Positions 30,991-39,674 of a stretch of DNA of 64,000 nt are shown one piece after another. The position numbers were made by a program, and so were the translations under genes. The notes below the pieces were generated by a model that saw only the letters and a program-made list of their open reading frames with translations, was not told where the DNA came from and searched no databases. How positions within the stretch are numbered: position 1 is the first letter of the stretch; the number at the start of each line of letters is the position of its first letter. Source of the stretch: Symbiodinium natans (lineage: Eukaryota > Sar > Dinophyceae > Suessiales > Symbiodiniaceae); contig CAJNDS010000458.1 in assembly GCA_905221605.1 (NCBI GenBank), positions 836,136 to 900,135 on the forward strand. The letters run 5' to 3'.

Positions 30991-31696
30991 CGAGGCCTTA
31001 GTCACTTGAACCCTCAAGAGCCCTTGGAGCCTCCCAAGGCTTCGAACAAGTCCCAAGAAGCCCCGGCCTGCATATAAAAGAAGCCTGAAGCCAAGCACTC
31101 TATACGAGGGGCTGTGACAGCTAGCTTCCAAAGTTCGGGCTCTGAGCTTCTTCAAATTTCTTCAACACGAGTTATGCAGGGTTTGGGGTTGGAGGTTTTG
31201 GGGTTTAGGGCGGCACGGGGTAGGCTTGAATGGGGGTCTGGGTTAAGATGGTCAACTTCGCCTCTCTCTTGACAAGGGAAGCAGTTCAGAAATACTGGTT
31301 CAGGTGATGTCGAAGTAATAGTCGGGGTGCAGGTAGTTGACCAAGCAAGAATGTCTGTGCTGATATTGCGTTTGCATTGATCGTTCTGCGCATCTCATGA
31401 ACGCATGCCGTGACCGGCAGGAAGCAAACATGCAAACTGCTTCAAGACGGATTTGAGCTGTCATCTTGGCATTAACCCCCCATCCGCCACTTCCTTCCGC
31501 CTTCCGAGCGTTCTCACATCACCGGAGACTCAAATCCGGCCTGCGCACTTCCCGGACATGTCCTGAAATCCCTACGCCCCCGAGCCCTAAACCCTAAACC
31601 CGTACCCCAAACCCCGAACCCCGAACCCCAAACCCTAAACCCCATACCCCAAACCCTAATGTAGGACCACAGTAGTCGAGCTCCTGTGTGGCACAG

Positions 31697-31738
31697 GTCC
31701 TTGAGAAAGTGCAGGCAGCCCCAAATGAAGTGTCGCAG
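31697..31738 (+). CDS. Putative exon
   Basis: Acceptor TGTGGCACAG, donor GTGCGG, 14 whole codons VLEKVQAAPNEVSQ. The stretch before it, 31230-31560, is GC-rich non-repeat with several short open islands (for example EAVQKYWFR near 31287) that I could not order. Confidence 0.4.
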
Positions 31739-31839
31739 GTGCGGAGGGGTTCATGAAGAGGCACCCTAGGGCTTATACGTGGTGTCTCTTCTCGGGTTGC
31801 TTATTTGGGGGGGGACTAGAAGCGGTTTGTGTGTGTAGA

Positions 31840-31925
31840 AAATATACATATATAAAAACAAACATGTACATAAACATAAACATATACATATACATACATA
31901 TTATATATATATATGTATATGTGTT
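31840..31925. repeat. TA/CATA microsatellite
   Basis: ATACATATATAAAAACAAAC followed by ACATATACATA repeats and a TA run. Confidence 0.85.
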
Positions 31926-31938
31926 GCTAGAAGGCGAG

Positions 31939-32016
31939 GCTAGGATGGGGAGCGAGAATTTGGCCACAAGCAGCGGGCCTCCAACTCGCTCCCCCCAGCC
32001 GCCGCCCTGCAGAAAA
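31939..32016 (+). CDS. Putative exon, Ser/Pro-rich
   Basis: Acceptor GAAGGCGAG, donor GTAACG, 26 whole codons including [20 protein letters not shown]; linker-like. Confidence 0.4.
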
Positions 32017-32149
32017 GTAACGGTTTTGGGTTTAGGGTCCCCCCCCCCCCCCCCAAAAAAAAAAAGAAGTAAGTCCAGCTGCATGGTGATTGTGGGATTC
32101 GGGGTTAGGAGTTTAGGGCTTCGGGCTGGCGACTCAGAGGTTGGGTGTG

Positions 32150-32310
32150 TAGACCCACAGAGACACACAGACGCACGGAGACGCACGGAGACACCCGCAG
32201 AGACACACAGAGACACGCGGAGACACACAGAGACACGCAGAGACACACAGAGACACGCAGAGACACACAGAGACACACAGAAACCCACCGAAACACACAC
32301 ACACACACAC
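32150..32310. repeat. AGACACAC/AGACACGC minisatellite
   Basis: Purine-rich AGACACACAG repeats with AGACACGCGG variants; open in several frames as ETHRDT and VSLCVS runs. Confidence 0.9.
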
Positions 32311-32364
32311 ACCCACACTTAAATATTCAATGGGGTTTTCCAGTCAACGGGCTCACTATTGTAG

Positions 32365-32447
32365 GAAGTATGAATGTTACGTGGTCTGGCCATCCCAATG
32401 TCTCCCAAATGCGCTGTACATCCCTCGCGATGATGCTAGGGCTGCAG
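32365..32447 (+). CDS. Putative exon
   Basis: Acceptor CACTATTGTAG. It reads SMNVTWSGHPNVSQMRCTSL then AMMLGLQ up to a possible GC donor (GCTAAC). It is followed by a CCCTAAA array. The phase to its neighbours is unresolved. Confidence 0.4.
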
Positions 32448-32489
32448 GCTAACGGAAGCCAAACGACAAACGACGGGCCTCTAACCTAA

Positions 32490-32655
32490 ACCCGAAACCT
32501 TAAACCCGAAACCCTAAACCCCAAAACCCGAAACCCTAAACCCGAAACCCTAAACCCTAAACCCTAAACCCTAAACCCTAAACCCTAAACCCTAAACCCT
32601 AAACCCTAAACCCTAAACCCTAAACCCTAAACCCTAAACCCTAAACCCTAAACCG
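32490..32655. repeat. Telomere-like array (CCCTAAA)n
   Basis: Near-perfect units ending just before the exon at 32666. Confidence 0.97.
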
Positions 32656-32665
32656 CAGCCGCCAG

Positions 32666-32758
32666 GAAATGTTCGTTCGAATGATATGGCCACGGCGGCT
32701 CGTCATCACCACAGGCGCTCACTGGTCTCCGATAGCCTGCCCTCTCCGTTGTTGGAGG
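32666..32758 (+). CDS. Chain C exon, polar linker (putative)
   Basis: Acceptor AGCCGCCAG. It reads NVRSNDMATAARHHHRRSLV then SDSLPSPLLE and one base. A GC donor (GCTTAG) makes the frame continue into 32878. A His/Arg/Ser-rich linker. Confidence 0.5.
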
Positions 32759-32877
32759 GCTTAGAGCCTAGGGCTTAGGGTGCAGGGTTTAGGGTTTAGG
32801 GCTTAGGGTTTAGGGTTTAGGGTTTAGTTTCAGGGCATTTTGTGAACGGCTTCCCAATACCATCATAAATTTTACAG

Positions 32878-32984
32878 GCGTTCGAAGCTACTATGTGAAG
32901 GAAGTGGGTACTAGCTGCAGTGCAAGCACGAACTCAATTACAAAAACAGAGTCTCACATGCAGATTAAGGAACAACGACAAATG
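32878..32984 (+). CDS. Chain C exon (putative)
   Basis: Good acceptor AAATTTTACAG, donor GTTTCAC. G plus GC gives Gly, then VRSYYVKEVGTSCSASTNSI followed by TKTESHMQIKEQRQM; 35 open codons in the phase set by the previous island. Confidence 0.55.
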
Positions 32985-33118
32985 GTTTCACTTCATTGGC
33001 CTGCTCTACCCTAAACCCTAAACCCTAAACCCTAAACCCTAAACCCTAAACCCTAAACCCTAGGGTCTTTTTGGCTTCAGGCTGTGTTGATTTAACACTC
33101 GAATGGTGTGCAAGTTGA

Positions 33119-33142
33119 CCCCCCCCCCCCCCCCCCCCCCCA
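33119..33142. repeat. Poly-C homopolymer
   Basis: A run of more than 20 C. Similar G or C runs occur at 10528-10553, 11082-11105, 17119-17162, 42587-42609, 44769-44796, 48689-48707, 50198-50216 and 52445-52472, all outside exon islands. Confidence 0.95.
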
Positions 33143-33211
33143 ATTCCAAGCTCCCAAATCAAGAAACCTACAACCTCCACACCCTGAAGTCCAAACTCCT
33201 GTAGACTGTAG

Positions 33212-33245
33212 GCCCAACGCCTGGGAATTTGTCCTAAGCGCCACG
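33212..33245 (+). CDS. Chain C small exon (putative)
   Basis: Acceptor GACTGTAG, donor GTCGTT; AQRLGICPKRH plus one base, phase 0 start as left by 32984. Confidence 0.35.
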
Positions 33246-33299
33246 GTCGTTAATCGTGGTTTGTTGGACCCCATTGGAGCTGCATGATTCAGTTCTCAG

Positions 33300-33331
33300 A
33301 GGAACAACCTAGACAGCACCCAAAGGGACTC
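33300..33331 (+). CDS. Chain C small exon (putative)
   Basis: Acceptor CAGTTCTCAG, donor GTGTCT. G plus AG gives Glu, then EQPRQHPKGL. Phase agrees on both sides. Confidence 0.35.
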
Positions 33332-33357
33332 GTGTCTAGGGACTTAGGGTTTGAGAG

Positions 33358-33421
33358 CAAAATCTTTGCGATGGGCCTCGAGGAACATTAGGAGTCGATG
33401 CTTGGAGGCGGGGACATAGGG
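33358..33421 (+). CDS. Chain C exon (putative)
   Basis: Acceptor TTTGAGAG, donor GTGAGACG. QNLCDGPRGTLGVDAWRRGH then R and one base. The intron before it is only 26 nt, which is a reason for caution. Confidence 0.35.
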
Positions 33422-33458
33422 GTGAGACGTCAAACTGAGTTAAGGGTCTAGAACTTAG

Positions 33459-33502
33459 GGAAAGCTGTTGCCCTTTCCACTAAGGATCAAGTCGTGCTGC
33501 TT
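33459..33502 (+). CDS. Chain C exon (putative)
   Basis: Acceptor AGAACTTAG; G plus GG gives Gly, then KAVALSTKDQVVLL, donor GTCTGA. Short introns with no telomere-like repeats in this stretch. Confidence 0.4.
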
Positions 33503-33794
33503 GTCTGAAATCATGCCCCTGTGTGCTGCAAGCTCTTAGCCCAAAACCCCACTACTGTCCGACTTCTGGAAACCTAAATCCTACACCCTAAACCCTAAGA
33601 CCCTAAACCCTAAGCCCTAAACCCTCAACCCTAAATCCTAAACCCCTTCTAAGCCCACAATCAACCTTGAACCCTGACTCCTGCAAGTGCTGGAGCACCT
33701 TTTTAAAGCAAACCTCGGCCGTGCCAACATTCCGTGCATGACTGCTCCCAAATACATAACCCAGAGGGTCCATTAGATTTTGGCTGCCTCTTAG

Positions 33795-33955
33795 ACTCCC
33801 CAGAACTTCCAAAACCCTAAATTAGGGAATATACCTTACCCAGAACTTCCAAAACCCTTAATTAGGGAATATACCTTACTCTATACTAAGGATCTTGATT
33901 ATGAATCAGGGTAGATTCGGTAGTTTAGGGGTTTTTCGAAGATCTGGGCTTGAAT
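33795..33955. mobile_element. MITE family G copy with duplicated left end
   Basis: CCCAGAACTTCCAAAACCCT and TAGGGAATATACCTTA occur twice in tandem at the left; TTTAGGGGTTTTTCGAAGAT closes the right. Same family as 25917-26030. Confidence 0.6.
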
Positions 33956-33988
33956 CCGGGAGTTCGAAGAGCCCTTGAAGAGTCTCAG

Positions 33989-34029
33989 GGGATCGACATC
34001 TACTTCCGCAGTACTCGTTTTAGGAACCG
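33989..34029 (+). CDS. Chain C exon with consensus GTAAGT donor
   Basis: Acceptor AGAGTCTCAG, perfect donor GTAAGT. GIDIYFRSTRFRN and two bases, in phase with 33502 and 34105. Confidence 0.5.
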
Positions 34030-34104
34030 GTAAGTAGCAGACTTGTTACTTCGACTGCAAGGCTTTTGCTGCAAAGCCCTAAGCCCCACTGAGTTGACTT
34101 GAAG

Positions 34105-34146
34105 TACGTCCTCGGCTCCTTCCGGCGCTTCTTCGCTCAGGCGTTT
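34105..34146 (+). CDS. Chain C exon (putative)
   Basis: Acceptor TTGACTTGAAG, donor GTGGGG. CG plus T gives Arg, then TSSAPSGASSLRR and two bases. An alternative frame (YVLGSFRRFFAQAF) is open; phase favours the first. Confidence 0.4.
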
Positions 34147-34164
34147 GTGGGGAACTCCCGAAAC

Positions 34165-34275
34165 CCTAGACCCTAAAACCCTAAAACCCTAAAACCCTAA
34201 AACCCTAAAACCCTAAAACCCTAAAACCCTAAAACCCTAAAACCCTAAAACCCTAAAACCCTAAAACCCTAAGAC
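34165..34275. repeat. Variant telomere-like array (CCCTAAAA)n
   Basis: A homogeneous 8-mer CCCTAAAA block. Confidence 0.95.
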
Positions 34276-34328
34276 CCCAAACCCTAAACCCTCCTTCCCC
34301 CAAGTGTCCACCTCTCCCCTGTTGTCAG

Positions 34329-34358
34329 ACTTGAAGTGCGCTGGAAGTCTTGGCCTCC
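34329..34358 (+). CDS. Chain C small exon (putative)
   Basis: Strong acceptor CCTGTTGTCAG and strong donor GTGAGC. TT from 34146 plus A gives Leu, then LEVRWKSWP and two bases. Confidence 0.45.
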
Positions 34359-34416
34359 GTGAGCCTCCAAACCCCAAAGCCCCTGAAGCCCTCCGAAGCC
34401 CGACAACTTGCCTCAG

Positions 34417-34437
34417 AGACTCCAAAGAAATTGAGGG
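34417..34437 (+). CDS. Chain C micro-exon (putative)
   Basis: Acceptor CTTGCCTCAG. CC plus A gives Pro, then DSKEIE and two bases before GTTAGG at the head of a TTTAGGG array. Confidence 0.4.
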
Positions 34438-34783
34438 GTTAGGGTTTAGGGTTTTGGGTTTAGGGTCTAGGGTTTAGGGTTTAGGGAAATTCTCGGTAGA
34501 CCCTTTCGAGAGATTTGACATTTTCCCTTATTGGGTGTAAGAGGGTCATATTCAGCAATGCTCTTCAGAGGGTTTTAAGGGGCATCCTAGAATTGAGGGT
34601 CTAGGGTGTAGGGCTTTGGGTTTTCAAATTGGACTTCGCGGAAAGAAGAGGAAGCCTTCATGAAGGGGCATCGATGTCTCTGGGCTATGTATGGGGTCGG
34701 GGGATAGTGAGGGCACGTTGACGGCCCCAGGCCCTAGAGACCACACCCTGGCTGGGATATGCGGAAGACGGAGCAAGTGGCAG

Positions 34784-34856
34784 AAAGAGCAGCAATCATA
34801 ATCGTAATCATGGGTATAGCCATCATGAAGGAAGCAGTCACAATCGCACTCTCATA
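34784..34856 (+). CDS. Chain C exon, Asn/His/Ser-rich (putative)
   Basis: Acceptor AAGTGGCAG; GG plus A gives Gly, then KSSNHNRNHGYSHHEGSSHN followed by RTLI, donor GTAATT. The other frame encodes a hydrophobic helix (AAIIIVIMGIAIM). Phase favours the polar reading. Confidence 0.4.
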
Positions 34857-34885
34857 GTAATTTTGGATAAGATTCGTGGCGGCAG

Positions 34886-34939
34886 GAAGGGCTCAGTCGC
34901 ATCCTCTGCGCCGTGACCCAGTCAAGGAAGGCTCTGGAA
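34886..34939 (+). CDS. Chain C exon (putative)
   Basis: Acceptor GTGGCGGCAG, donor GTTTTGG. EGLSRILCAVTQSRKALE, 18 whole codons. The frame remains open another 15 codons to a TAG (GDCAKPETLRILCA), so it could be a terminal exon. The intron before it would be only 29 nt. Confidence 0.4.
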
Positions 34940-34989
34940 GTTTTGGGGGATTGCGCCAAACCCGAAACCCTTAGGATTCTTTGTGCTTA

Positions 34990-35140
34990 GGGCTTCCGAT
35001 GTAGAGGTAGATGCCAAGGGACTTTGCCTCGGACCCTTGAGGTTGTACCCTTGGGATTTGTGGACCCTTTTTAAGATCCCTTCTGGGAATATAAGGGCCA
35101 TATGAGGGCGTATATGAAGGGAACCTCTTCGGGCAAGTCT
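34990..35140. mobile_element. Family H degenerate palindrome
   Basis: Contains GTACCCTTGGGATTTGTGGA and GGGAATATAAGGGCCATATG, matching 30870-30990. Confidence 0.4.
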
Positions 35141-35163
35141 TAGGGTGGTGGTTTATCTCTGAG

Positions 35164-35237
35164 CGTTGTTGCGCGCGTTGTCGGGAGATATGTCGAGGGA
35201 CGAGGGCGCTGGGGATTGTTGGGATCGCACGCCCAAG
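35164..35237 (+). CDS. Putative exon, all three frames open
   Basis: After TTATCTCTGAG. One frame reads LLRALSGDMSRDEGAGDCWD then RTPK before GTCACC. All three frames are open, so both frame and exon status are weak. Confidence 0.3.
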
Positions 35238-35636
35238 GTCACCTTCCGAAACCCCAACTCACTATAGGGTTCTCAAGGGAGGGGGTGCGTTCAAGGGGAG
35301 TATGTGACCCAAGCCTAAGGCTCTCTGAGCTTCCCCAAGGTTCCCTAGGTACCTACCTACCCCCCATGAACTTCCCGTCCCTTAAGGACCCTATAAACCC
35401 CCTCTCTTTTCGGACCCGCGGTTGACACACTTCGGTGCGAAAGCAAGATGCAGTCTTACTTGGTAGCCCAGTGGTGCCCTTTTGCCCATTTTTTGGTTCA
35501 AGGCCCTCTTGTGCGGTAACCAACCCCCCAAAAAAGGGGGGGATGCCTTTAATTAATACCCTAAACCCTATCATGGTTACTGAGCTACCAAGCTTGTAGG
35601 AGGCCAGGTAAGCAGCAACAACCCACCTGTACCCTT

Positions 35637-35736
35637 AGGAGCTGAATGAGCACACTTTACACTTTTGGGGATACGATAATCACCTATAGAACTGAAGGTG
35701 CACACTTTTTGAGGGCTTATGAACTCAGCAACTAAG

Positions 35737-35737
<1 letters not shown>
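35637..35737. mobile_element. MITE family F copy
   Basis: GAGCTGAATGAGCACACTTT at the left and GGGCTTATGAACTCAGCAAC at the right, with ACACTTTTGGGGATAC inside. Other copies at 43123-43226 and, partial, 44055-44125. Confidence 0.6.
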
Positions 35738-35779
<42 letters not shown>

Positions 35780-35815
35780 CAAATATATATATATATATAT
35801 ATATACATACAGATA
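35738..35815. repeat. TA microsatellite
   Basis: Long (TA)n with short interruptions. Confidence 0.95.
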
Positions 35816-35897
35816 TATTGTGATACAATAGTACAAGACCATGTTGTACTCTTGAATCCACACCCACCTGTACCTGCCCTTTCATCAAAGCTTCCAG

Positions 35898-35944
35898 CAG
35901 GGCGGCGAGGCTGTGAAAGCATCGTGGCTGCACGCCAGACGATC
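35898..35944 (+). CDS. Chain C exon (putative)
   Basis: Acceptor AAGCTTCCAG, strong donor GTAAGC. QGGEAVKASWLHARR and two bases. The join to the EF-hand exon at 36589 is not in phase, so at least one exon between them is missing (a candidate island lies at 36331-36410). Confidence 0.45.
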
Positions 35945-36588
35945 GTAAGCCCTAAGCCCTAAACCCTAGACCCTAAACTTTGCACCTTGTAAATGCATGG
36001 TAGTCAGCAAAAGTGGCAAACAAGGTTGGGTATGAGGCCTGGGAGGCCTAAACCCTGCTCCCCTGCAAGCCATACATGGGGGTTTCCACAAATGGGGGTA
36101 CCCTGGTGGGGGGAGGGGAGTTAGGGTTGAGGGTTGAGGGTTGCGGGTTGAGGGTTGAGGGGGTTGAGGGTTTAGGGTTTAGGGTTTAGAGGGGGGGGGT
36201 CCCTTTAAGGGGATTCTACCTGCCGTCCTTAGGGAACCGGCCGCCAGGATTTAGGGTTTAGGGTTTAGGGAATAGGGTTTAGGGTTTAGAAATCAGGGTT
36301 TAGGATTTAGGGTTTAGGGTACCAAGGCCCCAGGTTGTAGGGATCGCGTCGGTTGTCATTATCAGTGTGCAGCTGTTGGTACAGTGATTCTGCTGCGTGT
36401 CAGTAGGTCCCTCAGACTCCGAGCACATCCTAGCCCGATGCGTCTGGACCCCTAACCCCGAAGCCCTAAACCCGTAAATCCCCAAACCCCCAAACCCTAA
36501 GCCCCAAACCCCAAACCCCACACCCTTAGCCCTAAACCCTAAACCCTAAACCCTAAACCCTAAACCCTAAACCCTAAACCTTTCAAAG

Positions 36589-36649
36589 GTGGACATGCCA
36601 GCGTCGGACCTGAAGTTCCTCTTCGAGGTCCTCGACGAAGACGACGACG
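36589..36649 (+). CDS. EF-hand gene 2, first EF-hand, first half
   Basis: Acceptor CTTTCAAAG after a CCCTAAA array. VDMPASDLKFLFEVLDEDDD gives the entering helix and the first five loop positions (Asp 1, 3 and 5). One more base, then a GC donor (GCCGGC) at 36650. Using it, the Gly-6 codon is finished by the next exon and the loop is canonical; reading through gives GRRPNVL, which is not EF-hand-like. The sequence resembles EF-hands found behind the pore of dinoflagellate voltage-gated channels, but no channel segment is recognised here. Confidence 0.8.
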
Positions 36650-37511
36650 GCCGGCGCCCGAATGTCTTGCTTATGGCATTTAGGGTTTAGGGTTTAGGGT
36701 TTAGGGTTTAGGGTTTAGGGTTTAGGGTTTAGGGTTTAGGGTTTAGGGTTTAGGGTTTAGGGTTTAGGGTTTAGGGTTTAGGGTTAAGGGTTTACGGGTT
36801 CAGGGTTTAGAGGTTTAGGGTTTAGAGGGTTTAGAGGTTTAGGGAGCTTAAAGTTTCGGGCTGTAACTGTTTGTGTTTCTCTCTCTCTCTCTCTGTCTCT
36901 CTCTCCCTCTCTTTCTGTCTCTGTCTGGGTTTCATGTTGTGTGCCCTAAACCCTAAACGCTAAACCCTAAACGCTAGACCCTAACTCGCTGCCCCCTCTC
37001 TGCCTCTTTGGCCTCTTGGCTGGCCATCGGGGCTTTGCGGCTTGAAGTTCCGGACCTATATGAAGCAGGGTTTATATTACTGTTTTTGGTGACTGTATAT
37101 AAGGTTCCTTTTCAAAATTGGTGAGTGTATACACTTGGTGTCCTTTTGGGGGTACAAGAAATATAAACCCTACTTCATATGTTTTGTTACAACCCGTATT
37201 GTGCCAATGTGCATGTCAGTCTATTTTGCTGTTGTACTGGAAATGTGCTAGTCCTGCGGTACGTAGCAGCACTTATCGCTGTCGTATAGTCTACGACTCA
37301 AGACTGCACCTATCTGTGCTATGTGTTTTCCTCCGATGCTCAGCAGACATCAAGAAGGTCAAGCTCGGGTTCCTGAAATGAAGCAGGCCCCAAAACCCTA
37401 AATCCTCCACCGGAAGCCGGAAGCCCTCTCCTAAACCCTAAACCCTAAACCCTTAACCCTAAACCCTAAACCCTAAACCCTAAACCCTAAACGACCCTGT
37501 ATCTTTCCGAG
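36650..37511. repeat. Intron splitting an EF-hand loop; mirror arrays
   Basis: A GC donor, then TTTAGGG units at 36678-36790 and a CT microsatellite at 36878-36925. CCCTAAA units at 37432-37490 precede the acceptor TCTTTCCGAG. 37060-37380 is non-repeat, with one ORF of unclear status (37118-37381). Confidence 0.65.
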
Positions 37512-37564
37512 GCACGCTGTCCATCCGCGAGATGGTACAGCTGGGCGCTCTGGAGGCCACAATT
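37512..37564 (+). CDS. EF-hand gene 2, first EF-hand, second half
   Basis: Acceptor CTTTCCGAG. G plus GC gives loop Gly 6, then TLSIREMVQLGALEATI, supplying Leu 8 and Glu 12 and the exiting helix. A GC donor, GCAAGT, follows at 37565. With the previous exon the loop is complete: D-E-D-D-D-G-T-L-S-I-R-E. Confidence 0.8.
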
Positions 37565-37999
37565 GCAAGTGTTCCGGGTTTAGGGTTTAGGGCCGTTTAG
37601 GGTTCAGGGTTAAGGGTTTAGGGTTTAGGGTTTGGGGTTTAGGGTTTAGGGTTTAGGGTTAAGTCCAACCTTTGAAGGGAACAATTTGGTGCCTCCTGGC
37701 TCTGGAGGGGTTTTGAGTTTTGAGGGGTCGGCTTTCGGGCTCATAGCCTTCAGATGCGTATGTTTTGGCTGCTTCGGTCCACAGCAGTTGCCTTGAATCT
37801 TGCCCCTAAACTCTTAAGCCCTGAGCGGCTGAACAAGCCCTGAGCCCTATAACTATAACCCTAAACCCTAAACCTAAACCCTAAACGAATCTCACGGCTC
37901 GCTCCAGTCTTGGGGTCACTCTAAACCCTAACCCCTAAACCCTATAGCTCCTAAACCCCTAAACCTTGTAGACTTTTGCTTGGGGGGGTTCGCCACGAG

Positions 38000-38044
38000 G
38001 TGCAAGATGCACTACTCCTGTCCGAGCACCTGGACAAGCAGGAG
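38000..38044 (+). CDS. EF-hand gene 2, second EF-hand, first half
   Basis: Acceptor GCCACGAG, GC donor GCAAGT at 38045. 15 whole codons, VQDALLLSEHLDKQE. The last four residues are loop positions 1-4 of the second EF-hand, completed by the next exon. Confidence 0.75.
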
Positions 38045-38225
38045 GCAAGTCCTTGTCTGAGGGCGACGTTCTAAGTTTTGTGTTTTGTGAGATCTGGGTC
38101 ATAAACCCTAAACCCTAAACCCTAAACCCTAAACCCTAAACCCTAACCCCTAAGCCCTAAACCCTAAACCCTAAACCCTAAACACTAAACCCTAAACCCT
38201 AAACCCAAGCCGAGCCTCTTGGGAG

Positions 38226-38287
38226 GATGGCGAGATAAGCCTCGAGGAGCTGATGACCTTGGCACCCCGGTGGAAATATGACACGCG
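38226..38287 (+). CDS. EF-hand gene 2, second EF-hand, second half
   Basis: Acceptor CTCTTGGGAG, donor GTTTGT. DGEISLEELMTLAPRWKYDT supplies loop Asp 5, Gly 6, Ile 8, Ser 9 and Glu 12. Joined to 38044 the loop is D-K-Q-E-D-G-E-I-S-L-E-E, a proper EF-hand apart from Gln at position 3. The acceptor was chosen because it alone gives phase 0 and a 12-residue loop. Confidence 0.75.
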
Positions 38288-38294
38288 GTTTGTT

Positions 38295-38450
38295 GAGGGT
38301 TTAGGGTTGGAGGGTTGAGGGTTGAGGGTTTAGGGTTTAGGGTTTAGGGTTTAGGGTTTAGGGTTTAGGGTTTAGGGTTTAGGGTTTAGGGTTTAGGGTT
38401 TTGGAGGGTTTAGGGTTTTGGAGGGTTTAGGGTTTAGGGTTTAGGATTTC
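38295..38450. repeat. Telomere-like array (TTTAGGG)n after exon donor
   Basis: Begins within a few bases of the donor of the exon at 38226. Confidence 0.95.
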
Positions 38451-38573
38451 TTAGTATGAGTCCCTTACCTTCTATAAGGGGTTCTGAAGTATGGGCCCTT
38501 GGGTTTTATAAGGTAATATAAGGGGTATGTAAGGGAGCCCCCTGCAAGGGCCCTCGAAGGAAAGCCTCCTCAT

Positions 38574-38772
38574 TGGGATGTTCCCCCTTATGCTAACATT
38601 AATAGGGATTGTACTGGGGGGGGGGGGGCGTACTATAATCCCTATCAAGGACTGATAGGGGTCATCATAGGGATTCCAACAAGGATTATCATGGGGATTA
38701 TAATCGGGATTCTAATCGGGGGTACTGTAATCCCAATTAAGGACTGCTAGTAAAACGGGGAAAATCCCAACC
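38574..38772. mobile_element. MITE family B copy, with internal expansion
   Basis: TTGGGATGTTCCCCCTTATG at the left and AAACGGGGAAAATCCCAA at the right, with repeated GGGATTATAATCGGGATT units between. It lies against the acceptor of the exon at 38780. Confidence 0.65.
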
Positions 38773-38779
38773 TCCTCAG

Positions 38780-38819
38780 GTCACCGGTCACGTCGGCGAT
38801 GAGTTCGTCGACTCGCTGA
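38780..38819 (+). CDS. EF-hand gene 2, possible terminal exon with TGA
   Basis: Acceptor AACCTCCTCAG. CG from 38287 plus G gives Arg, then SPVTSAMSSSTR and TGA at 38817. An alternative frame on the same strand (VTGHVGDEFVDSLKGLFAAT) ends at a TAG soon after. The reverse strand also has a plausible exon here. Confidence 0.4.
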
Positions 38820-38908
38820 AAGGTCTCTTCGCGGCGACCACGAAATAGCCATAAAACCCAAGCGCGCCAACTACGCCCAAAGCAATTCCTACGCACCCTG
38901 CGCGATCC
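38788..38908 (-). CDS. Reverse-strand terminal exon with a membrane helix (putative)
   Basis: On the minus strand an acceptor after a T run (TTTTTTTTACAG) leads to a frame with GCVGIALGVVGALGFYGYFV, a typical membrane span, then a short polar tail and TGA. The exon before it would end with a GTAGGG donor near 38958. It conflicts with the plus-strand exon at 38780 only if both are coding; convergent 3' ends could overlap. Confidence 0.4.
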
Positions 38909-39674
38909 CTGTAAAAAAAAGCTGTGAGCCGTAAGAAAGCCACATAACCCTACCAGCCTCTGCGCATCCTGGACATGCTGGCAACTGCCAGCAGCATTTC
39001 CCTTCTGGACGTGCCGATGTTTCACCAGATCCTGCTGGTCCAAAACCACCAGAGGCGGCATTGGCGCTGCAAAGCAGCGCCTTCCTTATACAACTGTGGA
39101 CTCTTGGGCTTATGAGGCCCAAGGCAACGCCGGTCCTAAGTCTGCGGAAAGAGCCACTCAAAACCCTGAAGACTCTAAAGACCCTAAACTCTAAACACTA
39201 ACCCCCACCCCTCCGCAATGACTCAACCATCTACGCCGGGCGCTTGAAGCTGTTTTGGGGGGCAAGTGCAGTCCCTGAGCCTCAGCTTTCGTGAGAAAAG
39301 ATGCGCGACAACTTCGGTTTGGTGCGGGTGGCCTTCGGTCTTGTCAGGGTTTGGGGTGCAAGGGCTAGGGCCTTGTAGGAATTCCTTTATTTGAGGTTCG
39401 AGCTCTTTCTTGCATTTCCCCGATTCCCCTCGAATTGGGATTCCAGGCCGCATGCCCTCAAGCCCCTCGACCCCGCAACAAAATAAGCCCTCGACCCCTC
39501 AGCCCTCGAATCCCCAAACCCTAAACCCGAAACCCTAAACCCCCAACCCTAAACCCTAAACCCTAGACCCGCCAATTTTCCCAACCGGCGAGTGCCTTGG
39601 ACCACATCTGGTGCCCAAACCCTAAACCCTAAACCCTAAACCCTAAACCCTAAACCCTAAACCCTAAACCCTAA

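Noticed and set aside
31753-32489. Forward 189-codon and reverse 181-codon ORFs
   Set aside because: Mostly microsatellite and AGACAC minisatellite; only the 31939-32016 and 32365-32447 parts are kept as possible exons.
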